Of a stretch of 33,370 nt of DNA, positions 7,566 to 16,521 are shown piece after piece; the first letter of the stretch is position 1; every line of letters starts with the position of its first letter. A program made the translations under genes and the position numbers. A model generated the notes under the pieces. The model did not search any database and was not told the DNA's origin. It saw nothing but the letters and a program-made list of their open reading frames with translations. Source of the stretch: an uncultured Lachnospiraceae bacterium (GTDB lineage: Bacteria > Bacillota > Clostridia > Lachnospirales > Lachnospiraceae); contig CANRPU010000022.1 of NCBI GenBank assembly GCA_947632555.1, positions 1-33,370 on the forward strand, given 5' to 3'.

Positions 7566-8432
7566 TTACAGTCTGATCCGCTCGGCAAGCTCGCTGAGCC
7601 TGCGCAGCCGGTGATTGACTCCCGACTTTCCTACAGCCGGATCCAAATGTTCCCCCAATTCTTTCAATGCCGCGTCCGGATACTCCAGTCTTATTTCCGC
7701 CATTTCCCGCAGATTATCCGGAAGTCTGGAAAAGCCGTAATGTTCTTTTAAATACAGGATGTCCTCTATCTGCCTGGCAGACGCCTGCACCGTTTTGCCG
7801 ATATTGGCCGTTTCACAGTTCACCCGGCGATTCACGGAATTGCGCACCTCTTTTAAAATGCGCGTATTCTCCAGATTCATCAAAGAAACATGGGCTTCCA
7901 TAACATTCAGAAGGTCCGCGATCCCTTCGCTTTCCTTCAGGTATACCACATTATACTTTTTCCGCAGTACGATCTTTCCCTCCACGGAAAAGGTTTTCAT
8001 CACTTCCACCAGCTGAGCGGCCTGCGGGCGATTGCCGCAGACAAATTCCAGATGATAGCCCTTTTCGGGAGCGCTGACAGAACCGCAGCTTAAAAACGCG
8101 CCTCTTAAAAAAGCCCTTCGACAGCAGGTATTCTTCAGAAAAAGGGCATCCACGGGAGCGGACAGTTCGCCGAATTTCGCGATCAGCTTCTCTTTTTCTT
8201 CCCCGTAGAGAATCGCGCCAGTATCTATATTAAATGTTTTTCTCAATAATGTAAAGCATTTTCTGACAAGCGCTTCATTTTCCGTCTGAAGCCCGATCGT
8301 CAGCCCGCCGTCCTGATCCAGTCCGTACTGCCCGCAGAAATGCAGGATGGCCGCCAGTTCCGCCATCTGGCAATGCCTGGCCGGACTGTTGTGTCCCGCC
8401 AGTTCTTCTTTGACCTCGGCCGAAAAAGTCAT
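7566..8432 (-). CDS. whiA: DNA-binding regulator WhiA
   Basis: A 288-residue WhiA protein: an N-terminal LAGLIDADG-like domain (starts MTFSAEVKEELAGH; CCRRAFLRGAFLSCGSVSAPEKGYHLEF around residues 100-130) followed by a C-terminal helix-turn-helix (VNRRVNCETANIGKTVQAS, then LREMAEIRLEYPDAALKELGEHLDPAVGKSGVNHR in the sigma4-like part). WhiA controls sporulation genes in Streptomyces and links division and metabolism in Firmicutes. It is somewhat shorter than the Bacillus protein (about 316). GAGG lies 4 nt before the ATG. It is 31 nt from rapZ and 14 nt from hpr; the gluconeogenesis factor gene (yvcK/mgfK) often found between rapZ and whiA is absent. Confidence 0.95.
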   Translation of the reverse strand: MTFSAEVKEELAGHNSPARHCQMAELAAILHFCGQYGLDQDGGLTIGLQTENEALVRKCFTLLRKTFNIDTGAILYGEEKEKLIAKFGELSAPVDALFLKNTCCRRAFLRGAFLSCGSVSAPEKGYHLEFVCGNRPQAAQLVEVMKTFSVEGKIVLRKKYNVVYLKESEGIADLLNVMEAHVSLMNLENTRILKEVRNSVNRRVNCETANIGKTVQASARQIEDILYLKEHYGFSRLPDNLREMAEIRLEYPDAALKELGEHLDPAVGKSGVNHRLRRLSELAERIRL

Positions 8433-8463
8433 GTTTCCTCTTTTCCGCTGAAAATTTACAGCA

Positions 8464-9321
8464 CTATTTATTCTGCTCCCTGTGAAACAGCTTTATTCCG
8501 TAGCTTCCGTGATCTTTCATCCGGATATACAGTTCATTGGCAAGCGTCACGCTCCTGTGCTGGCCGCCGGTGCAGCCTATAGCCACCACCAGCTGATATT
8601 TACCTTCTTTCACGTAGTTGGGGATCAGAAACTCCAGCAGCTCCGTCAGCTTGTCCAGAAATTCGCCTGCCTCCGGAAACTGCATGACGTAGTCCCGTAC
8701 TTCCTTATCGTTTCCCGTTTTGTTTTTCAATTCCTCCAGATAAAACGGGTTGGGCAGGAATCTGACGTCGAACACCAGATCCGCGTCCGCCGGAATGCCG
8801 TACTTAAATCCGAAGGAAAGCAGGGTTATCATCAGGTTATTATATTCCTCATCCCGGATAAAAATTCTGTCCAGCTCCTGTTTTAATTCCCTGGTCAGCA
8901 GGTTGGAAGTATCAATGATGTAGTCCGCTTCCTTTTTCAGGCAGGCCACCATTTTTCTTTCCTCCCGGATCCCGTCCTCCACACGCCCGCCGCCGGCCAG
9001 CGGATGCACCCTTCTGGTTTCTTTATAACGTTTGACCAGCGCCGCATCCGAAGCGTCCATATAGAGGATCTCCACCTGACGGCCCTCTTCTTTCTGCTTT
9101 TTTAAGATCCTGGAGGCCTCCGTAAAAGAATGCCCCGCCCGCACGTCCAGGCCCAGCGCCACCCGGCTGATCTCACTGTCCGGCATGGTGATCAGTTCCA
9201 CGAATTTGTCAATGAGAGAAACGGGAAGGTTATCCACGCAGTAAAATCCCATATCTTCCAGCATTTTCAACGCGGTGCTCTTCCCGCCGCCGCTCATACC
9301 TGTCACTACTACAAAACGCAT
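8464..9321 (-). CDS. rapZ: RNase adapter / nucleotide-binding protein RapZ (YvcJ)
   Basis: A 285-residue P-loop protein of the RapZ/YvcJ family. The N-terminal kinase-like domain shows a Walker A motif GMSGGGKS at residues 8-15, then FYCVDNLPVSLI. The C-terminal domain carries the conserved GCTGGQHRS at residues 249-257, which in E. coli RapZ belongs to the metabolite/RNA-binding half. E. coli RapZ senses glucosamine-6-phosphate and directs RNase E; Firmicutes lack those sRNAs and YvcJ is instead reported to bind nucleotides and affect competence, so the local role is open. Position between murB and whiA is conserved in Firmicutes. 18 nt separate it from murB. Confidence 0.95.
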   Translation of the reverse strand: MRFVVVTGMSGGGKSTALKMLEDMGFYCVDNLPVSLIDKFVELITMPDSEISRVALGLDVRAGHSFTEASRILKKQKEEGRQVEILYMDASDAALVKRYKETRRVHPLAGGGRVEDGIREERKMVACLKKEADYIIDTSNLLTRELKQELDRIFIRDEEYNNLMITLLSFGFKYGIPADADLVFDVRFLPNPFYLEELKNKTGNDKEVRDYVMQFPEAGEFLDKLTELLEFLIPNYVKEGKYQLVVAIGCTGGQHRSVTLANELYIRMKDHGSYGIKLFHREQNK

Positions 9322-9339
9322 CCTTCCCGCTCCTTTCCG

Positions 9340-10254
9340 TTAAAATTTTCCCAGGAAAATAACCTCAGGTTCCAGCCGCACATGGAAGCATCTGTCCACT
9401 TCCTCCTGCACTCTGGCAATCAGCCGCCGGATATCCGCGGCCGTGGCGTTTCCCGTATTAATGATAAAACCGCAGTGTTTTTCGGAAACCTGCGCGCCGC
9501 CAATGCTCTCTCCCGCCAGTCCCGCGTCCATGATGAGCTTGCCGGCGAAATATCCTTCGGGACGTTTAAAAGTGCTTCCCGCGCTGGGATATTCCAAAGG
9601 CTGCTTTTCTTTTCTTTTCCGCTGCAGTTCTTCCGTTCTGGCCGCGATGGCCTCTTTCTCGCCTTTCCGCAGTCTGAAACAGCATTCCGTCACGATAAAC
9701 GGCTGGGATTTGATGGCGCTGGTGCGGTAGCCGAATTCCATGGTGTCGTTATCCAGCTCCAGCCGGTTACCATCTCTGTCCAGTACCGTCACGCTGTCCA
9801 CCACCTGTTTCATTTCTCCGTCGTAGGCGCCCGCGTTCATCACTACGCCGCCTCCCACGGTTCCGGGAATCCCCGCCGCGAATTCCATGCCGCTCAGGCC
9901 GTGTTCCAGGGCCGCGTTCGCTACCTTAGACAGGCGGGCGCCGGCCTGGGCGTAAATCCTTTCCCCCCGCACCCGGATGTCCTGAAACGCTTCCGCCAGC
10001 TGCAGGATAACGCCCCGGTATCCCTCGTCGCTTACCAGCAGATTGCTGCCGTTCCCCATAATAAAATAGGGCAGTCCCACCTTGTTCAGGTAGGCTAACA
10101 GCGCCGCCAGCTCTTTCTCATCTCGTATTTTGATAAAGCAGTCCGCTTCTCCCCCCACCCGAAAAGTAGTATGCTTGCTCAAGGGTTCTTTGTAAAATAT
10201 GTTCTCTGCAGGTATAAATTTCTGTAATGCTTCCCTAACTGCCTGACTTATCAT
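9340..10254 (-). CDS. murB: UDP-N-acetylenolpyruvoylglucosamine reductase
   Basis: A 304-residue FAD enzyme that reduces UDP-GlcNAc-enolpyruvate to UDP-MurNAc, the second committed step of peptidoglycan precursor synthesis. Visible: HTTFRVGGEADCF (residues 28-40), MGNGSNLLVSDEG (66-78) and GMEFAAGIPGTVGGGVVMNAGAYDGEM (122-148) of the FAD domain; Arg177 in FGYRTSAIK; the proton-donor serine in YPSAGSTFKRP (Ser227); and the closing LEPEVIFLG with Glu297. It lacks the extra loop of E. coli-type enzymes, as usual for Gram-positive MurB. GAGG is 6 nt before the ATG. It lies between glcK and rapZ in the hprK operon, tying wall synthesis to carbon signalling genes. Confidence 0.96.
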   Translation of the reverse strand: MISQAVREALQKFIPAENIFYKEPLSKHTTFRVGGEADCFIKIRDEKELAALLAYLNKVGLPYFIMGNGSNLLVSDEGYRGVILQLAEAFQDIRVRGERIYAQAGARLSKVANAALEHGLSGMEFAAGIPGTVGGGVVMNAGAYDGEMKQVVDSVTVLDRDGNRLELDNDTMEFGYRTSAIKSQPFIVTECCFRLRKGEKEAIAARTEELQRKRKEKQPLEYPSAGSTFKRPEGYFAGKLIMDAGLAGESIGGAQVSEKHCGFIINTGNATAADIRRLIARVQEEVDRCFHVRLEPEVIFLGKF

Positions 10255-10305
10255 CTCATACCTCGATAGTTTTATACAAAAATTTTTCCCTATTCCGCTG
10301 CGGAT

Positions 10306-11253
10306 CTAATTCCGTGTGTCCAGGATCAGTTTCGCCGCGCCGAAAATACCGGCGTCATTCCCCAGTGTGGCCAGAGCGAATTCCGCATCCCGGCAGCCTC
10401 TGAAGGCGTACTGCATGTAATACGGCCTGATGTACTCGAAAAGCACCTCTCCCGCTTTGGACACGCCGCCGCCGATGACAAATACCTGCGGATTGACTAC
10501 CGCCGCCACCGCCGCCAGTCCCTTTCCCAGATATCCGCCGAACTGCTCCGCCACTTCCACCGCCAGCTTATCCCCGAATTTTACCGCGTCAAAAACCGCT
10601 TTGGCCGTAAGTGTCTGTCCTCTCAGCACGCTGGGCGTATCGTCTTTCTCCAGCCGTTTCCCTGCCAGCCTTACCACTCCCGTGGCGGAAGCGTACTGCT
10701 CCAGGCAGCCGATATTGTGGCAGCCGCATTCTTCCGTTTCATTGTCTTCCACATGGATATGGCCGATCTCGCCGCCAGCGCCGCCGGCGCCCGTTACCAT
10801 CTGCCCGTTACAGATAATGCCGCCGCCCACGCCGGTGCCAAGCGTCACTACCACCAGATCCTTATAACCTTTTCCGCCGCCCTGCCACATTTCGCCCAGA
10901 GCCGCTACATTGGCGTCGTTTCCCGCCATCACCGGCAGATCCAGATACTTCTGAAAGGCTTCCGGGATATTGAACACCGTATCCCAGCCCAGATTGGCGG
11001 TTTTGTATACCGTGCCGGCGGCATCCACCGGTCCGGGCACGCCGATCCCCACGCCGGCCACCTCTTCCTTTTCTATGTCCGTTTCCGCCATTTTCTTTTC
11101 GATGCTTTCCGCTATATCCGGTAAAATACGTTCGCCGTCATTGGCGGTCACACTGGGGATCTCCCACTTTTCCAGAAGATTGGCGTTCATGTCGAAAAGG
11201 CCCATTTTGATGGTCGTACCGCCCACATCCACTCCGAATACATACTTTTTCAT
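10306..11253 (-). CDS. glcK: ROK-family glucokinase
   Basis: A 315-residue ROK kinase, predicted to phosphorylate free glucose to glucose-6-phosphate with ATP. Motifs: phosphate-binding DVGGTTIK at residues 9-16, LGTGVGGGII at 138-147, catalytic Asp113 in GNDANVAALGE, and the ROK signature with GGEIGHIHVE (161-169) and the zinc-binding cysteines of ECGCHNIGCLEQ (Cys176, 178, 183). There is no N-terminal helix-turn-helix, so it is an enzyme rather than a ROK repressor. Its start is 5 nt from the hprK stop, implying translational coupling. Placement inside the hprK-murB-rapZ-whiA group puts a glucose-entry enzyme in a carbon-signalling operon. Substrate is inferred; other hexoses are possible. 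Confidence 0.92.
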   Translation of the reverse strand: MKKYVFGVDVGGTTIKMGLFDMNANLLEKWEIPSVTANDGERILPDIAESIEKKMAETDIEKEEVAGVGIGVPGPVDAAGTVYKTANLGWDTVFNIPEAFQKYLDLPVMAGNDANVAALGEMWQGGGKGYKDLVVVTLGTGVGGGIICNGQMVTGAGGAGGEIGHIHVEDNETEECGCHNIGCLEQYASATGVVRLAGKRLEKDDTPSVLRGQTLTAKAVFDAVKFGDKLAVEVAEQFGGYLGKGLAAVAAVVNPQVFVIGGGVSKAGEVLFEYIRPYYMQYAFRGCRDAEFALATLGNDAGIFGAAKLILDTRN

Positions 11254-11258
11254 ACCGT

Positions 11259-12203
11259 CTATTCCTCCTCTTCTTCATCCCGTTTTTTCGCCAGAGAATT
11301 CTGCACTCTGGTATAGAGCTCCTGCGCCGCGTTATACCCCATCTTTTTCTGTCTGTGGTTGACCGCCGCGGATTCACAGATAACCGCCAGGTTCCGTCCG
11401 GGACGGATGGGCAGCGTGTAGCATACCAGTTTATTCCCCAGATATTCCGTATATTCCTCTTCCAGCCCCAGTCTGTCGTATTCCTTATCCTTATCCCAGT
11501 CCTCCAGCCTGATCACAAAATCCACGGACTGGGTATCCTTCACGCTGGAAGCGCCGAACAGCGCCTTCACGTCTATGATGCCAATGCCTCTCAGTTCGAT
11601 AAAGTGCTTGGTGATATCGGGCGCGGAACCCACCAGCGTTTCATCGCTGACCTTGCGCAGCTCCACCACATCGTCCGTTACCAGACGGTGCCCTCTCCGG
11701 ATCAGTTCCAGGGCCGCCTCCGATTTTCCGATACCGCTCTCTCCGGTGATCAGCACGCCTTCCCCGTAAACATCCACCAGTACGCCGTGCACGGAAATGC
11801 AGGGCGCCAGCATAACGTTGAGCCAACGTATGGCCTCCGCCATGAACGCGGAAGTATTCATATTGGTGGAAAGTACCGGCCGTTTATATTTATTCGCCAT
11901 TTCCAGAAAAATTTCATCCGGCTGCAGTTCCCGGCAGAATACCACGCAGGGGATCTCATAGGCCATGAACTTCTCATAGACCTCTCTTCTGCGCGCCTCA
12001 TCCAGGCTCTCCATATAGGTATATTCCACAAAGCCGATGACCTCCATGCGGGAACAGTCAAAATGCTCAAAATATCCCGCCAGCTGCAGCGCCGGCCTGT
12101 TCAGATCGGGCAGCGTGATCCTGATTCCCTTGATCTCGATATCCGGTGTCAGATTGGTCAGTTTAAATTTTTCCACTACCTTTGCCAGCGTAATACTCGC
12201 CAT
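11259..12203 (-). CDS. hprK: HPr kinase/phosphorylase
   Basis: A 314-residue bifunctional enzyme that adds or removes phosphate at the regulatory serine of HPr and Crh in response to fructose-bisphosphate, ATP and phosphate. Visible: catalytic His139 in CISVHGVLVDVYG, Walker A GESGIGKS at residues 154-161, LVTDDVVELR, and the HprK signature LRGIGIIDVKALFG at 204-217. The open frame extends 35 codons upstream, but family length (about 310) and GAGG 7 nt upstream support the ATG at 12203 (12209 is an alternative). It is first in the operon ending with the Crh-like HPr, so kinase and a probable substrate are co-transcribed. A strong promoter lies just upstream. Confidence 0.96.
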   Translation of the reverse strand: MASITLAKVVEKFKLTNLTPDIEIKGIRITLPDLNRPALQLAGYFEHFDCSRMEVIGFVEYTYMESLDEARRREVYEKFMAYEIPCVVFCRELQPDEIFLEMANKYKRPVLSTNMNTSAFMAEAIRWLNVMLAPCISVHGVLVDVYGEGVLITGESGIGKSEAALELIRRGHRLVTDDVVELRKVSDETLVGSAPDITKHFIELRGIGIIDVKALFGASSVKDTQSVDFVIRLEDWDKDKEYDRLGLEEEYTEYLGNKLVCYTLPIRPGRNLAVICESAAVNHRQKKMGYNAAQELYTRVQNSLAKKRDEEEEE

Positions 12204-12251
12204 ATCCATACCTCGCTTTTCTTTATTTATATGCCGTTTCTGTATTGTTTC

Positions 12252-12280
12252 ATTGTAGCACACTCCCTTTTTGATGTGAA
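12252..12280 (-). promoter_or_regulatory. Sigma-A-type promoter of the hprK-glcK-murB-rapZ-whiA-hpr operon
   Basis: TTCACA (12275-12280), exactly 17 nt, then TACAAT (12252-12257) on the minus strand. It lies in the 85-nt gap between the uvrC stop and the hprK start, so the operon need not depend on uvrC transcription. Confidence 0.75.
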
Positions 12281-12288
12281 GTCCGCTT

Positions 12289-14181
12289 TTACTCCTTTTC
12301 GCCGGCATCCGTCTTTTTCTCCTTCCGGAAAAAGGCGTAAATTTCTTCCGCGATATGTTCCGGTATCTCCGGGACCCCTGCCAGTTCTTCCACCCCGGCC
12401 TTTCTGATCTCCTCTATGGATCTGAAATGCCGCATCAGCGCTTTCCGCCGGGCGGGCCCTACATTGGGGATATCGTCCAGCACCGACCTGACCTGCGCCT
12501 TCCCCCGCAGGGACCTGTGGTACTCTATGGCAAAACGGTGGGCTTCGTCCTGGATCCGGGTGATCAGCTTAAAGCCTTCGGAGCGGGTGTCCATAGCGAT
12601 TTCCACATTATTATAATACAGTCCCCTTGTTCTGTGGCTGTCATCCTTTACCATGCCGCAGACCGGGATCCGCAGTCCAAGCTCTTCCAGAACCGCCAGC
12701 GCGATATTGACCTGTCCCCTGCCGCCATCCATTAAGAGCAGATCGGGGAATCGGGTAAAGCTGCCAAATTCATTGTCGATCTCCTTTTCCTTCAGCTTCA
12801 GCTGTTCATCTATCCCGTGCATGAAACGACGGGTCAGCACTTCCCGCATACAGGCGTAATCATCCGGTCCCGCCACGGTGCGGATCTTAAATTTGCGGTA
12901 ATCGCTGCGCTTGGGTTTTCCTTTTTCAAAGACCACCATGGAACCCACATTGGCAAACCCGCTGATATTGGAAATATCGAAGGCTTCCATCCGGCTGACG
13001 TTCTCCAGCCCCAGCAGAGAAGCGATCTCTTTGACCGCTCCGATGGTCCGCCCTTCTTCGCGCTTTATCCTTTCCTTATCCTGGCTCAGTACCAGCGCCG
13101 CGTTCTGCGCCGCCAGTTCCACCAGCTTTTCCTTGCTCCCTTTTTTGGGCACCAGCAGCTTTACCCGCCCGCCCTTTCGTCTGCTCAGCCAGTCCTCTAT
13201 CAGTTCCCTGTCGGGGATCTCGTACTGAAGCATCAGCTCCCGGGGAATAAAAGGGGTTCCGGCGTAAAACTGTTTCACAAAATCCCCCAGGATTTCCTCT
13301 TTCGCGCAGCCTTCTCCCCGCATCATGTAAAAATGCTCTCTTCCGATCAGCCTGCCATCTCTTACGAAGAAGACCTGTACCACCGTATCCCGCTCTTCCC
13401 TGGCGAGCGCGATGATATCCCTGTCTTCCCCCGCGCTGTCGGTAATCTTCTGTTTCTGCGCCACCGCTTTTACGCTGTTCAGCAGATCCCGCAAGCGGGC
13501 CGCTTCCTCATACTCCATGTTCTCCGCGGCCTCTTTCATTTTCTGTTCCAGCTCTTTTAATACGGTGCCGTAATTCCCGTTCAGGAAATCCAGCGCCCGC
13601 TCCACCTGCTGCCGGTATTCCTCCCTGCTGACATTCCCCTGGCAGGGCGCCAGACACTGCCTGATATGATAATTCAGGCAAGGTCTTTCCTGCCCGATAT
13701 CCCTGGGCAGGTTTCTGTTGCAGGTGCGCAGTTGATACAGCTTATTCAGCAGTTCGATGGTGTCCTTTACCGCGGCCGCGCTGGTATAGGGACCGAAGTA
13801 ACGGGATCTGTCTTTTTTCATTTCCCTGGAAAACAGAATCCTGGGGTAGTCCTCCCCCACCGTCACTTTGATATAGGGATAGGTCTTGTCATCCTTCAGC
13901 AGCGTATTGTATTTGGGCAGATGCTCCTTGATCAGATTGTTCTCCAGTACCAGCGCTTCCAGCTCCGAGTCCGTGACAATGTACTCAAACCGGGCGATCA
14001 GGGATACCATTTTGTCGATCTGCGGCCCCCTGCCGATATTTTCCCTGAAATAAGAGCGGACACGGTTGCGCAGGTTGACCGCTTTTCCCACATAGAGAAT
14101 GGCGTCCTGCGCGTCATGCATGATATATACCCCCGGTTTGGCCGGCAGTTTTTTCAGTTCTTCCTCAAAGCAAAACCCCAT
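12289..14181 (-). CDS. uvrC: UvrABC system protein C (excinuclease subunit)
   Basis: A 630-residue nuclease that makes both incisions flanking a DNA lesion after UvrA/UvrB recognition. Domains in order: GIY-YIG nuclease ([25 protein letters not shown], residues 16-46); a Cys-containing stretch with [28 protein letters not shown] motif ([20 protein letters not shown]) that contacts UvrB; RNase H-like 5' nuclease ([20 protein letters not shown] and [11 protein letters not shown]); and tandem helix-hairpin-helix DNA-binding motifs ([19 protein letters not shown] and [18 protein letters not shown]). The length is typical. The ATG at 14181 has GGGAG 6 nt upstream. The ftsH terminator sits immediately before the gene, suggesting separate transcription, although no clear promoter was identified. 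Confidence 0.97.
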   Translation of the reverse strand: MGFCFEEELKKLPAKPGVYIMHDAQDAILYVGKAVNLRNRVRSYFRENIGRGPQIDKMVSLIARFEYIVTDSELEALVLENNLIKEHLPKYNTLLKDDKTYPYIKVTVGEDYPRILFSREMKKDRSRYFGPYTSAAAVKDTIELLNKLYQLRTCNRNLPRDIGQERPCLNYHIRQCLAPCQGNVSREEYRQQVERALDFLNGNYGTVLKELEQKMKEAAENMEYEEAARLRDLLNSVKAVAQKQKITDSAGEDRDIIALAREERDTVVQVFFVRDGRLIGREHFYMMRGEGCAKEEILGDFVKQFYAGTPFIPRELMLQYEIPDRELIEDWLSRRKGGRVKLLVPKKGSKEKLVELAAQNAALVLSQDKERIKREEGRTIGAVKEIASLLGLENVSRMEAFDISNISGFANVGSMVVFEKGKPKRSDYRKFKIRTVAGPDDYACMREVLTRRFMHGIDEQLKLKEKEIDNEFGSFTRFPDLLLMDGGRGQVNIALAVLEELGLRIPVCGMVKDDSHRTRGLYYNNVEIAMDTRSEGFKLITRIQDEAHRFAIEYHRSLRGKAQVRSVLDDIPNVGPARRKALMRHFRSIEEIRKAGVEELAGVPEIPEHIAEEIYAFFRKEKKTDAGEKE

Positions 14182-14197
14182 ACGCTCTCCCGCCCGC

Positions 14198-14227
14198 AAA
14201 AAGCCGTACCAGAACTGATACGGCTTT
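14198..14227 (-). terminator. Terminator between ftsH and uvrC
   Basis: A 9-bp perfect stem (14200-14208 with 14219-14227, AAAGCCGTA/TACGGCTTT, 10-nt loop) is followed on the minus strand by a short T-run before GCGGGC. It is only about 17 nt from the uvrC start codon, so it could also modulate uvrC expression. Confidence 0.7.
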
Positions 14228-14247
14228 GTTATCCGGCCTGTGCCGGT

Positions 14248-16521
14248 TTATTTATCATCGTTTAAAACATGGTTGGAAAATACGCCCACGCTCCGGTCCT
14301 CCGCCTGTCCGGGCGCATCCGCCGGCGCCGATGCCGGTTCCCGCTCCCCGGGTTCTCCGGCGGCTTCCTCTGTGGATTCTCCTGCGGGTTCCGCCGTAGT
14401 TTCCGCTGTGGCGGCCTTCTCCGCGGTTTCCCCGTCAGCTTCCGCCGTAACGGCCTTCTCCACGGTTTCCCCGTCAGCTTCCGCTGTGGCGGCCTTCTCC
14501 GCGGAAGCCTCATCCCGCGTTTCTTCTTCGGGCTCCGGCAGTCCTTTTTCCCTGCGGTAGATTTCCATAAATTCCTTGCCGGTAATGGTTTCCTTCTCGA
14601 TCAGGAACGCCGCCAGCTTGTTCATCAGTTCCCGGTTCTCGGAAAGCAGTTTTTTCGCCTTTTCGTAGCTTTCTTTCAGAATGGCCACCACTTCCTCGTC
14701 TACCTGGGCCGCGGTCTTGTCGCTGCAGTTCAGGACTTCCCTGCCTTCCAGATATTTGCTTTCCACGGTGGACAGCCCTACCAGGCCAAAACGTTTGCTC
14801 ATTCCGTACTGGGTGACCATGGAACGGGCGATCCCGGTTGCCTTTTCAATATCGTTGGCCGCGCCTGTTGTCACGGTATCAAACACGATCTCCTCAGCGG
14901 CCCGGCCCGCTACCAGGCTTACCAGCATATCCCGCAGCTCTGCCTCGGTATTCAGGTACTTTTCCTCCTCCGGCACATGCATCACATAGCCCAGCGCTCC
15001 CATGGTACGGGGCACGATCGTGATCTTCTGCACCGGTTCGGAATTTTTCTGCAGCGCGCTGACAAGGGCGTGCCCAACCTCATGATAGGAAACGATCTTC
15101 CTCTCTTCCTTGCTCATGATGCGGTCCTTCTTTTCCTTGCCCACCAGAACCTGCTCCACGGCGTCAAACAGATCCTTCTGGCTCACATATTCCCTGCCGT
15201 CCTTTACCGCGTTGATCGCGGCTTCGTTGATCATATTGGCCAGATCCGCGCCCACCGCGCCGCTGGTAGCCAGCGCGATAGCGTCAAAGTCCACCGTTTC
15301 GTCCATCTTGACGTCCTTGGCGTGTACTTTCAATATCTCCACGCGCCCCTTCAGGTCCGGCTTATCCACAATGATCCGGCGGTCGAAGCGGCCGGGGCGC
15401 AAAAGCGCCTTATCCAGGATCTCGGGCCGGTTGGTGGCGCCCAGGATCAGGATTCCCTTGGAAGTATCGAATCCGTCCATCTCCGAAAGCAGCTGGTTCA
15501 GCGTCTGCTCCCTTTCCTCGTTGCCGCCGCCGTATTTGGAATCGCGGCTCCTGCCGATAGCGTCTATCTCATCAATAAAAATGATACAGGGAGCGTTCTT
15601 GGTGGCTTCCTTGAACAGATCCCTGACACGGGAAGCTCCCACGCCCACATACAGCTCGATAAAGTCGGAACCGGCCAGGGAGAAAAAGGGTACTCCCGCT
15701 TCTCCGGCCACCGCCTTGGCCAGCAGCGTCTTGCCGGTACCCGGAGGGCCCACCAGCAGGGCGCCCTTCGGCAGCTTCGCGCCTATCTTGGAATATTTTC
15801 CGGGATTGTGCAGGAAATCCACCACTTCCTGCAGGGACTCTTTCGCTTCGTCCTCTCCGGCCACGTCCTTAAAGGTAATGCCCGTTTCCTTCTGCACATA
15901 GACCTTGGCGTTGCTCTTGCCCACGCCCATGGGTCCGCCGCCTTTGTTCATCTTGCGGAACAGGAAACTGAGCAGGATCCAGAACAGCACCAGCGGCAAC
16001 ACATAATACAGCAGGATCTCCACAAGGATACCGGAGTTGTCCGGAATATATCCCCACACTTCCACCCCAGCTTCCCGCAGTCTTTCCGGCAGACTGTCAT
16101 CTTCCACCATCGCCGTATAATAAGTGGTCCTGGCCGCGGTGGTATAGTAAGCTAACAGCGGATTGATCTGCCGCTCCTCTTCTTCCACACGCTCAATGTA
16201 GATGCTGTCCGAGCCGTAGTGCACGCTCTTTACCACGGTATTGGGCTGTCCCTCCACCCGGCCGGCATCCACCCACTGCATAAACTCGCTGTAGCTGATC
16301 TCCTTGGTTTCACTGTTATTCAGCGTCCGCATAAATATGCTGGTAAGGACCAGCGTGATCAGCGCCGCCACTAAAAGCAGGAGCAGGTTCACCTTTCTCG
16401 GATTGGAACCGCCGCCTCCCTGGCCGCCGTTTCCGCCGGGGCCGCCTTGCCCGCCCTGGCCTCCCCGGCCGTTATTATAGCCGTTTCCGTTGTCAAATTC
16501 ATTTACGTTTCTGTCACTCAT
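14248..16521 (-). CDS. ftsH: ATP-dependent zinc metalloprotease FtsH
   Basis: A 757-residue membrane AAA+ protease that degrades unassembled membrane proteins and regulators. Order: a glycine/asparagine-rich cytosolic N-tail (residues about 10-40), first membrane helix 44-64, extracytoplasmic domain, second helix about 167-188, AAA domain with Walker A GPPGTGKT (258-265), pore loop YVGVGASR, Walker B IIFIDEID and the second region of homology ([22 protein letters not shown]), then a protease domain with zinc motif HEVGH (480-484). Past about residue 670 there is an Ala/Glu/Thr-rich tail with a 13-residue repeat encoded by 39-bp tandem repeats. It is longer than the usual 600-650 residues because of both tails. 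The ATG directly abuts the stop of the DUF1846 gene. Confidence 0.97.
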   Translation of the reverse strand: MSDRNVNEFDNGNGYNNGRGGQGGQGGPGGNGGQGGGGSNPRKVNLLLLLVAALITLVLTSIFMRTLNNSETKEISYSEFMQWVDAGRVEGQPNTVVKSVHYGSDSIYIERVEEEERQINPLLAYYTTAARTTYYTAMVEDDSLPERLREAGVEVWGYIPDNSGILVEILLYYVLPLVLFWILLSFLFRKMNKGGGPMGVGKSNAKVYVQKETGITFKDVAGEDEAKESLQEVVDFLHNPGKYSKIGAKLPKGALLVGPPGTGKTLLAKAVAGEAGVPFFSLAGSDFIELYVGVGASRVRDLFKEATKNAPCIIFIDEIDAIGRSRDSKYGGGNEEREQTLNQLLSEMDGFDTSKGILILGATNRPEILDKALLRPGRFDRRIIVDKPDLKGRVEILKVHAKDVKMDETVDFDAIALATSGAVGADLANMINEAAINAVKDGREYVSQKDLFDAVEQVLVGKEKKDRIMSKEERKIVSYHEVGHALVSALQKNSEPVQKITIVPRTMGALGYVMHVPEEEKYLNTEAELRDMLVSLVAGRAAEEIVFDTVTTGAANDIEKATGIARSMVTQYGMSKRFGLVGLSTVESKYLEGREVLNCSDKTAAQVDEEVVAILKESYEKAKKLLSENRELMNKLAAFLIEKETITGKEFMEIYRREKGLPEPEEETRDEASAEKAATAEADGETVEKAVTAEADGETAEKAATAETTAEPAGESTEEAAGEPGEREPASAPADAPGQAEDRSVGVFSNHVLNDDK
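14398..14503. repeat. 39-bp tandem repeat inside the ftsH 3' end
   Basis: Units begin at 14411, 14450 and 14489 (spacing exactly 39 bp), giving [17 protein letters not shown] 13-residue repeats in the disordered tail of FtsH. The first two units are nearly identical and the third degenerates. The reading frame is preserved. Confidence 0.85.

Noticed and set aside
14269..16155. A 628-codon open frame on the plus strand opposite ftsH (and similar long antisense frames across the window)
   Set aside because: It exactly shadows a gene with complete FtsH motifs on the other strand. The long antisense frames reflect codon bias in GC-rich genes and show no recognisable domains.
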